A DNA stretch of 64,000 nt from Sinorhizobium kostiense (lineage in GTDB: Bacteria > Pseudomonadota > Alphaproteobacteria > Rhizobiales > Rhizobiaceae). Shown here piece by piece: positions 53,397 to 62,142 of the stretch. The notes beneath the pieces were generated by a model that worked only from the letters and a program-made list of their open reading frames with translations, did no database searches and was not told the origin of the DNA. Where the stretch lies: assembly GCF_017874595.1 (NCBI RefSeq), contig NZ_JAGILA010000001.1:1302001-1366000 (forward strand), written 5' to 3'. The translations under genes were made by a program, and so were the position numbers. Position 1 is the first letter of the stretch. Each line of letters starts with the position of its first letter.

Positions 53397-54656
53397 TCAT
53401 TCCCTCCCATCGAGGAAGAACCGCACCATCTGGGACGAGGCATCCGGACCATGCGGATCTGTATACGTTCCAGCGGAATGGCCGCCGGACCAGGCATGGC
53501 CGACCCCGTCCACCAGCCAATATTCGACAGCCGGCCTTCCCGCAGAGTCCGCGACAATGGTTCTTGCATAGGTCCGCCCGCTGCCGGATCGGCCGGATTC
53601 CTTCCGGACGGTCCAACCCGCGCCAGTTGGCATAGCCGCCGCGACGATCCGATCGGCGTTGGAGGGATGTACCGTCCGATCCGCATTTCCTTGGAAGACG
53701 ATCGTCCGGAGTCGGTGCCCATCGGCGTGCCGCTTCGGACGGGATGCAACACCGCCTTCGCCGCGCATCGCGGAGAAAGCTGACAGGACGTCGTTGGCCG
53801 ACCCGTAGGCCAGGCCGGAATGGATCCCCGCGGCTGAATAGAGATCGGGATAGGTCTCGCCCATGACCGCCGCCATTGCGCCCCCTGCTGACAGGCCTGC
53901 CACGAAGACTCGGTCGCGATCGAGGCCGAATTCCGACATGACCTCCATCGTGATTCCCGCAATGATCGAGGGTTCCCCCACTTCGCGCATCTGGTCGGCC
54001 GGATTGAACCAGTTCCAGCAGGACGACGCATTGTTAGCCGCGCTTTGACCGGGATAGGCAACCACCAGGCCATGCGTCTCGGCGACCACGTTCATGCCGG
54101 TTCCTGCAGCAAAGTCTTCGGGATCCTGCTTGCAGCCATGAAGCATGATGACAAGGCCGCGCGGCCGATCGGGTGCGGACGCTGGAATGTAGAGCCTGTA
54201 GCTTCGCGAGCCCGCGGGGCAGGTGAAGAAGCGGGCCTGAAACTGTGCCCCGTCCGGCACGACTGCCGGGGGGGCCTCTTTTGCCAATCCCGGCAGGCCG
54301 ACGCCCTGTAGCGATCCGAACACGCCGGATGGCAATCGACTCTCGCGCAAGATCCGTACCGCTTCTCCCAAGGGTTTCCGCAATCTTCGCTGCGCGGCGA
54401 AATCGCCTACCTTTTCGGCGGGCTCTTCCGCCTCAGGCTTTGCCAGTGGCTCGATGACCTCCGCGTCCGGGACGACCGGAAAGGGGGTGGAGCGCTGATT
54501 TGGCGGCGGTGGTGTGATGTCCGGTGTCGGGGTGCGAATAGCGGAGCCCGATCGACCGGCCAGCGCATCTTGGATCACGCGCGTCGCCTCGGCGATGTTC
54601 AAGGCGCGCGTGGACCGTAGCGCATGCCGCATGGCCGTCGCAAAATCGTTGTTCAT
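53397..54656 (-). CDS. PHB depolymerase-family esterase
   Basis: A 419-aa alpha/beta hydrolase of the LpqC/PHB-depolymerase family. The catalytic part begins near residue 150 (YRLYIPASAP), followed by MLHGCKQDPEDFAAGTGM, the nucleophile in GLSAGGAMAAV and the histidine in DGVGHAWSGG. The first 130 residues are proline-rich and probably disordered, with no signal peptide, so it acts inside the cell or uses another route. Family members hydrolyse polyhydroxyalkanoates or ester-linked phenolics. It follows the RHH regulator by 30 bp. Confidence 0.87.
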   Translation of the reverse strand: MNNDFATAMRHALRSTRALNIAEATRVIQDALAGRSGSAIRTPTPDITPPPPNQRSTPFPVVPDAEVIEPLAKPEAEEPAEKVGDFAAQRRLRKPLGEAVRILRESRLPSGVFGSLQGVGLPGLAKEAPPAVVPDGAQFQARFFTCPAGSRSYRLYIPASAPDRPRGLVIMLHGCKQDPEDFAAGTGMNVVAETHGLVVAYPGQSAANNASSCWNWFNPADQMREVGEPSIIAGITMEVMSEFGLDRDRVFVAGLSAGGAMAAVMGETYPDLYSAAGIHSGLAYGSANDVLSAFSAMRGEGGVASRPKRHADGHRLRTIVFQGNADRTVHPSNADRIVAAAMPTGAGWTVRKESGRSGSGRTYARTIVADSAGRPAVEYWLVDGVGHAWSGGHSAGTYTDPHGPDASSQMVRFFLDGRE

Positions 54657-54686
54657 GGAGTTGTCCTTGTTGGTCGGGCCGCAGTT

Positions 54687-55094
54687 CTATCGGATGCGTT
54701 CGGCCAGCGCTGCTTTCAGCTCGGTGCTGGCTTGGAGGGCGCCGAGCACGGTGATGGATTCAATTGTTGCCAGAGCAAGTTCCGGTGTGACGTCGGGCGC
54801 GATGCGGGCAAGTCCGACCACTTTGATGTGAAGTCTCTCGCCGGCCGCCTTCAGCAATTCCAGATCGGCTCTGCTATAGTCACGCAATCCCAACTCAAGC
54901 GTGTGCCGAACGACCGACTGCCTGACGGCCTCGGCCTCGGCTGCGAGCTGGTTGCGGATCGCTGTGCGGATGAAGTCGGTGCGATTGGAATAGAATCCTT
55001 CCTGCACGAGAAGGTCTATGCGCCCAAGATCGACATAACCGAGATTGATGGTGATCTTCTCCGATTCACCGCCCTTTTCGCGTAAGTCTTTCAT
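54687..55094 (-). CDS. CopG/Arc-type ribbon-helix-helix regulator
   Basis: A 135-aa protein whose N-terminus forms a ribbon-helix-helix: KITINLGYVDLGRIDLL is the beta strand and first helix, NRTDFIRTAIRNQL the second. The C-terminal 70 residues are helical (GERLHIKVVGLARI). ATG at 55094 follows GAAGG. Repeated TGGATGGT half-sites at 55112-55140 just upstream fit autoregulation. It is co-transcribed with the PHB-depolymerase-like gene and may regulate polymer metabolism. Confidence 0.82.
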   Translation of the reverse strand: MKDLREKGGESEKITINLGYVDLGRIDLLVQEGFYSNRTDFIRTAIRNQLAAEAEAVRQSVVRHTLELGLRDYSRADLELLKAAGERLHIKVVGLARIAPDVTPELALATIESITVLGALQASTELKAALAERIR

Positions 55095-55524
55095 GTAGTA
55101 TCCACCTTCACACCATCCACCTGGATGGTATATGGATGGTGCGTTGGTCCGTTGCAAGAGCCTTATTGTTTGCTGGCGAGATAATTGCGATCAGCCTCGA
55201 AGACTCCGTTAGGTTTGCACGCTCGCAGCATCCCAACGGTTTCAGCTCTGCGGGTCTGCTTCGGGCCATAAGCTGCCGCGGCGTCCTTGCCGTTTGCGCT
55301 TGGCGCTGTCATTGGGAGCTCCGCGGCCAGCTGTTAGCCCAAACCTTCCGTCCTGAGCGTTGTGCGGACGGCCGCGGCTTGGATGCGCTCGGCATACACA
55401 GACAACTTGTATGGAAGCTCGCGAGGCGCGGACGAAGGACTGACGGTTCGATTCTCTTCAAGCGAGGGGTTGATATTCACCCGGGTGGCATGAGTCTCCC
55501 GACGATACCCGGGCGAGCTGTGAT
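55095..55524. other. 430-bp intergenic region
   Basis: Starts with the RHH operator (55112-55140). Near its right end a perfect 10-bp palindrome CACCCGGGTG sits at 55478-55487, just past the alcohol dehydrogenase stop. The remainder shows no gene with a ribosome-binding site. Confidence 0.5.
55112..55140. promoter_or_regulatory. operator with three TGGATGGT half-sites
   Basis: ACCATCCA-CC-TGGATGGT is an 8-bp dyad (55112-55129); a third TGGATGGT follows at 55133-55140, 11 bp (one helical turn) on. This is typical of a ribbon-helix-helix operator, here for the gene at 54687-55094. Confidence 0.7.
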
Positions 55525-56598
55525 TCAGTCGGGAACCACGACGAGCTTGCCAACGAATTTTTTCGCCATGAAATCACATTGCGCGCGCTGAAATTCCGAC
55601 AAGGTGTAAACGCCGCCGACGAGTGGGCGAATCTTCTTGTCCTCGATGTAACGCACCAGCCGGCGGAAATCGGCACGACTGCCCTGGCTCGATCCGTGTA
55701 GTTCCAATTGCTTCAGATACATCGTCCTGAGATCGAGCTGCACGATGGGCCCCGCTATGGCACCGGCGGTGGTGTAGCGCCCTTCCGGACGCAGGACCTT
55801 CAAAAGATCGTTGAAAAGGGGCCCGCCGACAAGGTCGGCGACGACGTCGATCGGCCGGCCTCCGCTCGCCGCTTGCACGGCCCCAGCGAGATCTCCGTCG
55901 CCACGGGTCACGACGGCTTCGGCGCCGATCGCAAGCGTGGCGGCTTCCTTGCCGGGGCCGGCGACGGCGATCGGAACGGCGCCGCGGGCGCGAGCGAGCT
56001 GGATGATCGCCGAGCCGACGCCGCCGGAGGCGCCGGTCACCAGGATGCGCTCGCCAGCCGCAAGCCGCGCCCGTTCAAGCATGCGTTCGCCGGTGAGATA
56101 GGCGCAGCAGAACGTTGCAAGCTCGATGTCGGTCAGCTCGGTCGCCACCACATGGGCGTTTTCCGACGGCAGCGCCATGTATTCGGCATAGCCGCCGTCG
56201 CGTCCGTGGCCCATGTAGTCGATGTCGGCGAGGCTATCGTCCTCGCGATTGTAGATCGAGAAATCGACCATTACGCGATCACCGATGCGAGTCTTGTCGA
56301 CGCCTTCGCCGACGGCAACGATGTGACCCACCGTGTCTGCGCCCTGGATGCGTGGAAAACTAAGCGTGTTGCCGTGGCGCCGCCAGGTCGAGACGGCGGA
56401 CGGGTCGTCCTCGGTGCCGTAGGCGCCTTCGCGTACCCAGACGTCGGTGTTGTTCATGCCGCATGCAGAGACTTTGATCAGGACTTCGCCGGCAGCGGGA
56501 GCCGGTACGGCGACCTCGCGACTGTAGACGAGCTTGTCCAACCCGCCGTGCCCGGTCAGAAGCACGGCCGCCATGGTTTTCGGAACGGAAGGGACCAT
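55525..56598 (-). CDS. zinc-type alcohol dehydrogenase/quinone oxidoreductase family
   Basis: A 357-aa MDR-superfamily enzyme: GroES-like N-domain (EVLIKVSACGMNNTDVWVREG), then the NADPH-binding LVTGASGGVGSAIIQLA. It lacks the usual catalytic-zinc Cys/His set, as in quinone oxidoreductases. GAGGGGG precedes the ATG at 56598, 12 bp after the aminotransferase gene, so it is the third gene of the ssd-atf operon. Its role in ectoine or diaminobutyrate breakdown is not established. Confidence 0.85.
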   Translation of the reverse strand: MVPSVPKTMAAVLLTGHGGLDKLVYSREVAVPAPAAGEVLIKVSACGMNNTDVWVREGAYGTEDDPSAVSTWRRHGNTLSFPRIQGADTVGHIVAVGEGVDKTRIGDRVMVDFSIYNREDDSLADIDYMGHGRDGGYAEYMALPSENAHVVATELTDIELATFCCAYLTGERMLERARLAAGERILVTGASGGVGSAIIQLARARGAVPIAVAGPGKEAATLAIGAEAVVTRGDGDLAGAVQAASGGRPIDVVADLVGGPLFNDLLKVLRPEGRYTTAGAIAGPIVQLDLRTMYLKQLELHGSSQGSRADFRRLVRYIEDKKIRPLVGGVYTLSEFQRAQCDFMAKKFVGKLVVVPD

Positions 56599-56610
56599 GG
56601 TTTTGCCCCC

Positions 56611-57987
56611 TCAGCGGCCGAGGACGGATTGGATCGCATCGGCTGTCGCCTCGACGATGATGTCGGCCTCCTCCCGCGTCAGGCAGAGCGGCGGAGCGAA
56701 GCCGAGGATGTCACCCTGCGGCATGGCACGACCGATGACGCCGCGCTCGAGGAGCGCCGCCGCTATCTGCGGCCCGATCTTGCGGCCGGGATCGAAGAAC
56801 TTGCGATCATCGCGGTCTTCGACGAATTCGACCGCTGCCATAAGCCCGTCGCCGCGGACTTCGCCGACATGGCGATGGTCGCCAATGGCCCTTTGCAGTT
56901 CTGCCCGGAAATAGGCGCCCGTTGAACCGGCATTCTCGACGATGCCGAGTTCGTCGATCAGCTCGAGATTGGCGATACCGGCCGCGGCGCAGATCGGGTG
57001 CGCCGCATAGGTCCAGCCATGGCCGATGGCGCCAAGCTCGTCCGAGCCCTTCACCAGCACCTGCCAGACCTTCTCGGAGACGATTGTGCCGGAGAGCGGC
57101 GCATAGGCCGAAGTCAGCCCCTTGGCGATGGTGATGAGATCCGGCTTGATGCCATAGTGATCCGAGCCGAACATGGTGCCGAGACGGCCGAAGCCGGTCA
57201 CGACCTCGTCGGCGACCAGCAGGATGTCGTATTTCTGAAGCACCGCCTGAATCTTCTGCCAGTAGCCCTTCGGCGGCGGCACGATGCCACCGGTGCCGAG
57301 GATCGGTTCGCCGACGAAGGCAGCGACGGTGTCAGGCCCTTCGGCGAGGACCATCTCCTCCAGCTTGTCCGCGCAATAGTGCGAGAACTGCTCCTCGCTG
57401 GTGGAGCGATCAGCACGGCGGAAGAAATAGGGCGCCTCCGTGTGCAGGATCGGGGCACGCGGCAGGTCGAAGGCGTTGTGAAAGAGATGAAGGCCCGTCA
57501 GTGAACCGGTCATCACGCCCGAGCCGTGATAGCCGCGCCAGCGCGAGATGATCTTCTTCTTCTCCGGACGGCCGAGAATGTTGTTGTAGTACCAGATCAG
57601 CTTGATGTTTGTTTCGTTGGCGTCCGACCCGGAAAGCCCGAAATAGACGCGGCTCATGCCCTCCGGCGCACGGTCGATGATCATCTTCGCAAGCCGGATC
57701 GAGGCTTCCGTGCCGTGGCCGACATAGGCGTGATAATAGGCGAGGTTCCTTGCCTGCTCGGCGATCGCCTCGGCGATCTTCCTGCGGCCGTAGCCGACAT
57801 TGACGCAGTAGAGCCCGGCAAAGGCGTCGAGGCTGCGCTTGCCCGCAATGTCGGTGATGTAGACGCCATCGCCGCCCCCGACGACCCTCGTCGGGCTCTC
57901 GCCGCGCGCATGCATCCCCATGTGCGTCGAGGGGTGGAAGAAGTGGTCTCGGTCCCAGGCGGTGAGTTCGTTGCTTCTTTCGAGCAT
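56611..57987 (-). CDS. atf: class III aminotransferase (ectoine cluster Atf type)
   Basis: A 458-aa PLP enzyme of the omega-aminotransferase class: SRVYFGLSGSDANETNIK, VVADEV-type Asp in LLVADEVVTGFGR, and the PLP lysine in LITIAKGLTSAYAPLS. Genes named atf accompany ssd and asnC in ectoine catabolic clusters and are thought to process diaminobutyrate or related amines. ATG at 57987 has AAAGGA 6 bp upstream (an ATG at 57993 is too close). It lies 23 bp after ssd in a minus-strand operon. Confidence 0.87.
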   Translation of the reverse strand: MLERSNELTAWDRDHFFHPSTHMGMHARGESPTRVVGGGDGVYITDIAGKRSLDAFAGLYCVNVGYGRRKIAEAIAEQARNLAYYHAYVGHGTEASIRLAKMIIDRAPEGMSRVYFGLSGSDANETNIKLIWYYNNILGRPEKKKIISRWRGYHGSGVMTGSLTGLHLFHNAFDLPRAPILHTEAPYFFRRADRSTSEEQFSHYCADKLEEMVLAEGPDTVAAFVGEPILGTGGIVPPPKGYWQKIQAVLQKYDILLVADEVVTGFGRLGTMFGSDHYGIKPDLITIAKGLTSAYAPLSGTIVSEKVWQVLVKGSDELGAIGHGWTYAAHPICAAAGIANLELIDELGIVENAGSTGAYFRAELQRAIGDHRHVGEVRGDGLMAAVEFVEDRDDRKFFDPGRKIGPQIAAALLERGVIGRAMPQGDILGFAPPLCLTREEADIIVEATADAIQSVLGR

Positions 57988-58010
57988 GGTCATTCCTTTC
58001 GTCAAGTCGG

Positions 58011-59507
58011 TCAGGCGGCGGTGTCGATGCAGAGATATTTGAGCTCGGTGAATGCCTCCATGCCGTGGCGGGAACCCTCGCGGCCGAGGCCGGACTGCTT
58101 CCATCCGCCAAAGGGGATCGGTCCTCCGGTGATCCTCACCCGGTTGATCGCCACCATTCCATATTCGAGCGCGCGGGCAAGCCGTAGCTGCCGGGCGCCG
58201 TTTTCGGTGACGACATAGGCGACGAGCCCGTATTCGGTGTCGTTCGCCCGCGCGACCACCTCGTCTTCGCGGTCGAAGGCGGTGACGGCGGCAATGGGGC
58301 CGAATGTTTCCTCACGCATAATGCGCGCCTCGTCCGGCACATCGGTCAGCAGGGTGGGCTCAAAGAACAGCGGCCCAGCCGGATGGCGCCTGCCGCCCAG
58401 CGCAAGCCTGGCGCCCCGCTTCAGGGCGTCCTCGACCTGCTCCTCGACCTTGGCGACGGCGCGCTCATGCATCAGCGGACCGATTTGCGTGCCCGCATCG
58501 ATCCCTGGTCCGACCTTCAGGCGGGCGATCCGGGCGGTGAAAGCCTCCTCAAAAGCTGCGAGGATCGGCCGCTCGACATAGATACGGTTGGCCGCAAGGC
58601 AATCCTGCCCGGAGGTCGCGAATTTCGCCGCGGTCGCGATATCGGCCGCCTTCTCCACATCGGCATCCGCAAAGACGATCAGCGGAGCGTGACCGCCGAG
58701 CTCCATGGTCAGCCTTTTCATCGTCGGGGCGCACTGCGCCGCGATCAGCCTGCCGATCTCCGTGGAGCCCGTGAAGCTCATGGCGCGCACCCGCGCATCC
58801 TCGCACATGCGACCGACGATCATTGCGGCCTTGCCGGTGACGACATTAAAGACGCCAGCAGGCAGGCCGGCGCGCTCGCCGAGTTCGGCAAGCGCCAAGG
58901 CGGAAAGCGGCGTCTCGGAGGAGGGGTGTGCGACCACGGTGCAGCCGGCCGCCAGCGCCGCAGAAGCCTTGCGGGTAATCATCGCGGAGGGAAAGTTCCA
59001 TGGCGTAACGACGCCAACGACCCCGAGCGCCTCTCGGCGCACGATCATCTCGGCGCCCGCAAGATGGCTTGTCACGCTCTCGGCGTTGAGCCGCTTTCCC
59101 TCTTCGGCGTACCACTCGATGAAAGAAGCCGCATAGTCGATCTCGCCGCGCGACTCCGCCAACGGCTTGCCCTGTTCGAGCGTCATCAAAAGGGCAAGGT
59201 CTTCGCGAGCGGCAAGCATCAGTTCATACCATCTGCGCAGGATGGCAGCACGCGCCTGGGGCGGCATATCGCGCCACGTCCTGAATGCCTTTTCCGCTGC
59301 CTCAATCGCTTCGGAGGCCTGGCCCGCGTCGAGCGAAGCGACGAAGGCGAGGGCGGAGCCGCTCGCCGGGTCCCGCACCCCCAGACACTTGCCCTCGCGC
59401 CCAGCAATCCAGCGGCCGCCGACATAGGCGAGTTCCCGCAGCAATTGCCGGTCTTTCAGCTGCTTCAACGCTTCGTGAAAGTCAGTGCGGGCAAAGGCGG
59501 CGGTCAT
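58011..59507 (-). CDS. ssd: succinate-semialdehyde dehydrogenase-type ALDH (ectoine cluster Ssd)
   Basis: A 498-aa aldehyde dehydrogenase: VVTPWNFPSAMITRK, SFTGSTEIGR, the general base in MELGGHAPLIVF and the catalytic cysteine in SGQDCLAANR. The sequence pattern is that of GabD-like succinate-semialdehyde dehydrogenases; in ectoine clusters it is expected to oxidise a semialdehyde intermediate such as aspartate semialdehyde. ATG at 59507 with GAGGAGA upstream; ATG at 59513 is too close to that site. Confidence 0.88.
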   Translation of the reverse strand: MTAAFARTDFHEALKQLKDRQLLRELAYVGGRWIAGREGKCLGVRDPASGSALAFVASLDAGQASEAIEAAEKAFRTWRDMPPQARAAILRRWYELMLAAREDLALLMTLEQGKPLAESRGEIDYAASFIEWYAEEGKRLNAESVTSHLAGAEMIVRREALGVVGVVTPWNFPSAMITRKASAALAAGCTVVAHPSSETPLSALALAELGERAGLPAGVFNVVTGKAAMIVGRMCEDARVRAMSFTGSTEIGRLIAAQCAPTMKRLTMELGGHAPLIVFADADVEKAADIATAAKFATSGQDCLAANRIYVERPILAAFEEAFTARIARLKVGPGIDAGTQIGPLMHERAVAKVEEQVEDALKRGARLALGGRRHPAGPLFFEPTLLTDVPDEARIMREETFGPIAAVTAFDREDEVVARANDTEYGLVAYVVTENGARQLRLARALEYGMVAINRVRITGGPIPFGGWKQSGLGREGSRHGMEAFTELKYLCIDTAA

Positions 59508-59732
59508 GTCCATGTCTCCTCGTCTCCTCGCAAGTTGCGAAGAGATTACGCACTGTTGCCGCGAGAGATTGTCCAATCAGCCGCTTGACGGGAGAGACTT
59601 TGACCAAAGACGCCCCCTGCTAAGAGAGAGATTGTCTCTTCCCGACCCTCGAACGAGTGAGCAAGGGTGCATACCTGTCTTCGCTGCACGCGCCGGCTTC
59701 ATCTCAGTTCGTGAATTTCGACCGTTACGCGT

Positions 59733-59758
59733 GGAACAGAAGCTGCGCCTGGTACGTT
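59733..59758 (+). promoter_or_regulatory. possible EcfG-type promoter (N18)
   Basis: GGAAC-N18-GTT with C before GTT, 42 bp upstream of the 73-aa gene at 59801. Confidence 0.45.
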
Positions 59759-59800
59759 TGTCGACAACCACCCCCCGCGTGAAAGAGGGAGAATTGCGCC

Positions 59801-60022
59801 ATGACCGCGTCATCGCCATATCGCTCTGCCGCTACAGCTGTTGAACACATCCTCACTGTGCAGGAGGCGTTGGAGCCGCTGTATATGGAACTTGAGCAGG
59901 AGGTGGAAACGCGGCTGCTGGAGGCAGCGGTATCCGCCGGCTGGTCTGCCGACGAAGCGCTCGAGGCCATCGACGAACTGAAGCGACACGACGTTCTGTC
60001 GATAGAAGATCAGGAAAGCTGA
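59801..60022 (+). CDS. small hypothetical protein, 73 aa
   Basis: An acidic, helical 73-residue product with SAGWSADEALEAIDELKRHD near the end, similar in style to GAGWSWEEIALALMELVEQ in the 79-aa protein at 7845-8084. GGGAG precedes the ATG. It sits between ssd and asnC on the opposite strand, with a possible EcfG promoter upstream, and is probably a stress gene independent of ectoine use. Confidence 0.6.
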   Translation: MTASSPYRSAATAVEHILTVQEALEPLYMELEQEVETRLLEAAVSAGWSADEALEAIDELKRHDVLSIEDQES

Positions 60023-60049
60023 CTCCCCCGTTCATCGCCGCACTCGGTT

Positions 60050-60532
60050 TTAATTCGTCTGCGGCAAGAGCGAACCCAACGGCAATATTGTTTCTTCCTT
60101 GACCGTCTTCGTCACGATGTAGGTGAAGTAGCGGTCGATGCCGAGTTCGCGACCGAGCAGTTCGTCGACGAGGCGCTGGTAAGCGTCGATATCGGCGGCC
60201 ACCACCTTGAGTATATAGTCGACGCCGCCGCCGACCGACCAGCAGGCGACGATCTCGGGGATGGCCGCAATGGCGCGCTCGAATCGGTCGAAATCCACCT
60301 GGCGGTGATTGCCGAGTGTCACTTCCATCATCACGCTCGCGACCGGCACCACGCGCCGCAGCGCGAGCCGTGCGTGGTATCCCGTGACGATGCCGGCCTT
60401 TTCCAGCTTTCTAAGCCGCATCCAGCAGGGCGTCGGCGACAGGCCAGCTTTCTCGGCGAGCGCCAGCTTGGTGATGCGCCCGTCGGCCTGGATCGCCTCC
60501 AGGATGCGCAGATCGATCGCGTCGAGTTTCAT
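60050..60532 (-). CDS. asnC: Lrp/AsnC-family regulator of ectoine catabolism (AsnC/DoeX type)
   Basis: A 160-aa Lrp-type regulator: MKLDAIDLRILEAIQADGRI and the HTH LAEKAGLSPTPCWMRLRKLEKAG, followed by the RAM effector domain (VASVMMEVTLG, VGGGVDYILKVV). AsnC/DoeX homologs activate ectoine degradation genes in response to intermediates. ATG at 60532 follows AAGGGC. It is divergent from enuR with 103 bp between them. Confidence 0.88.
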   Translation of the reverse strand: MKLDAIDLRILEAIQADGRITKLALAEKAGLSPTPCWMRLRKLEKAGIVTGYHARLALRRVVPVASVMMEVTLGNHRQVDFDRFERAIAAIPEIVACWSVGGGVDYILKVVAADIDAYQRLVDELLGRELGIDRYFTYIVTKTVKEETILPLGSLLPQTN

Positions 60533-60635
60533 ACGGGCGCCCTTCCGTCTCCCGACCGGTGCAAAGCTCGGGAAAAGACATTGGGTGTACGTTTTGGCAT
60601 TGTCAATTGAGCTGATTTTTATCACTGTTCAAATC

Positions 60636-62021
60636 ATGACAACTTGGATGCCCGACACTGCTCAATTGCGCCGCCCGGCCTACCTGTCACTGGCCGAGCA
60701 GTTTGCCCGTGCTATACAGGAGGGCAGGCTTCAAAACGGCACTCGCCTGCCCACGCACCGCAAGCTTGCCGATGATTTGAAGCTCTCGGTACAGACGGTG
60801 AGCCGTGCCTATGACGAGCTGATCCGGCGCGGCCTGATCTCGGGGGAAGTCGGCCGCGGCAGCTTCGTGCAGACGCGTCCGCGTGAACCCGCTCCGCCTT
60901 ATCTGCCGGAACGGCTTGGTGAACTGATCGACCTTTCGATCCTGAAGCCGGTCTGCGAGCAGATCCATCTCGAAAAGATGCGCGAGGCCTTCGCCTGGCT
61001 TGCCGAGAACCTACCGGCGAGTTCCGCACTTTCCTTCCGACCGAACATGGTGTTTCCGCGACATCGCAATGTCGCGGCGGAATGGCTGTCGCGCTGCGGC
61101 CTTGACATCTCTCCGCTGAATATCAGCCTGACCAACGGCGCGACCTCGGCCATGACGGTTGCGTTGATGAGCGTTGCCCCGCCCGGTTCCACGATTGCGA
61201 CGGAGGCGATCAGCCATCATACGCTGGTGCCGCTTTCCACCTATCTCGGCATCCGTCTCCAGGGCATAGCTATTGATGACGACGGCATGATGCCGGAAGC
61301 GTTGGACGAGGCCTGCCGCACGGGGGTCATCCGAGCGATATTCCTGCAACCCTCGGTCATCAATCCCACGGCCACCTTGATGAGTGCCGATCGGCGAGCC
61401 GCACTTGCGGAGGTGGCGCGCCGGCATGACATGGCGATCATCGAGAACGATATACTTGGACCTTTGGTGGAGGAGCGCCTGCCGCCCATTGCGGCCCTGG
61501 CACCTGAGCGCACGCTGTATGTCACGAGCTTCACCAAGATCACCGTGCCGGGACTGAGGATCGGCTATCTCGCGGCGCCGGACCGCTATGTTGCGGCGGT
61601 TGCAAACCGGCACCTCGTTTCGAACTGGATGGCGACTCCGTCGATGGCTGAAATCGCAAGCTACTGGGTAAGTGACGGCACGGCGATGGAACTCGTCAAT
61701 TGGCAGCGACGGGCCCTCGCTGTTCGCCACGCGATCGCCACAGAGAGCCTGGGCAACCTCAGCCACCGCACACATCCGCAGAGCCTGCACGTCTGGTTGC
61801 CGCTGCCGGAAGGGCATTCGGAGGACGCGTTCGTCTCCCAGGCGCGTCTGCGCGGAGTTGCGATCGCGCCGGGCGCTTCGTTTCGGACCGCCGATTTCGG
61901 CTGGCGGCCTTCCGTGCGGATTTCGCTCGGCTCGACCACCGAGCAGGAGCTCAAGACGGGGCTCGGCACCGTCACCTCGCTGGCGCTCGGCGACCCTGAG
62001 GCCTTACTGCTCGCCATCTGA
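60636..62021 (+). CDS. enuR: MocR/GabR-type regulator EnuR
   Basis: A 461-aa regulator: a GntR-type winged helix (residues about 10-75, LPTHRKLADDLKLSVQTVSRAYDEL) joined to an aminotransferase-fold domain with the PLP-binding lysine in YVTSFTKITVPGLRIGYL. This is the architecture of EnuR, the ectoine-responsive repressor that sits before ectoine uptake and catabolic genes in Rhizobiales and Rhodobacterales. The next gene is ehuA, which fixes the assignment. The start may be ATG at 60636 or 60648. Confidence 0.9.
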   Translation: MTTWMPDTAQLRRPAYLSLAEQFARAIQEGRLQNGTRLPTHRKLADDLKLSVQTVSRAYDELIRRGLISGEVGRGSFVQTRPREPAPPYLPERLGELIDLSILKPVCEQIHLEKMREAFAWLAENLPASSALSFRPNMVFPRHRNVAAEWLSRCGLDISPLNISLTNGATSAMTVALMSVAPPGSTIATEAISHHTLVPLSTYLGIRLQGIAIDDDGMMPEALDEACRTGVIRAIFLQPSVINPTATLMSADRRAALAEVARRHDMAIIENDILGPLVEERLPPIAALAPERTLYVTSFTKITVPGLRIGYLAAPDRYVAAVANRHLVSNWMATPSMAEIASYWVSDGTAMELVNWQRRALAVRHAIATESLGNLSHRTHPQSLHVWLPLPEGHSEDAFVSQARLRGVAIAPGASFRTADFGWRPSVRISLGSTTEQELKTGLGTVTSLALGDPEALLLAI

Positions 62022-62057
62022 TGCAGATGCCCAATGTTTTGGCACCTCCGGAATAAA

Positions 62058-62089
62058 TGTCATGATATTATTATACAGATTGACATGAT
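62058..62089. promoter_or_regulatory. repeated TGWCATGAT boxes upstream of ehuA
   Basis: TGTCATGAT (62058-62066) and TGACATGAT (62081-62089) lie around an A/T-rich TATTATTATAC stretch that could be the -10 region. The inverse TCATGACA also occurs at 60634-60641, over the enuR start codon. Candidate EnuR or AsnC sites. Confidence 0.4.
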
Positions 62090-62142
62090 TTCGCAACCAG
62101 ATCATCGTTGGGACATTACCGGTCTCAAACGGAGAGACGCGA

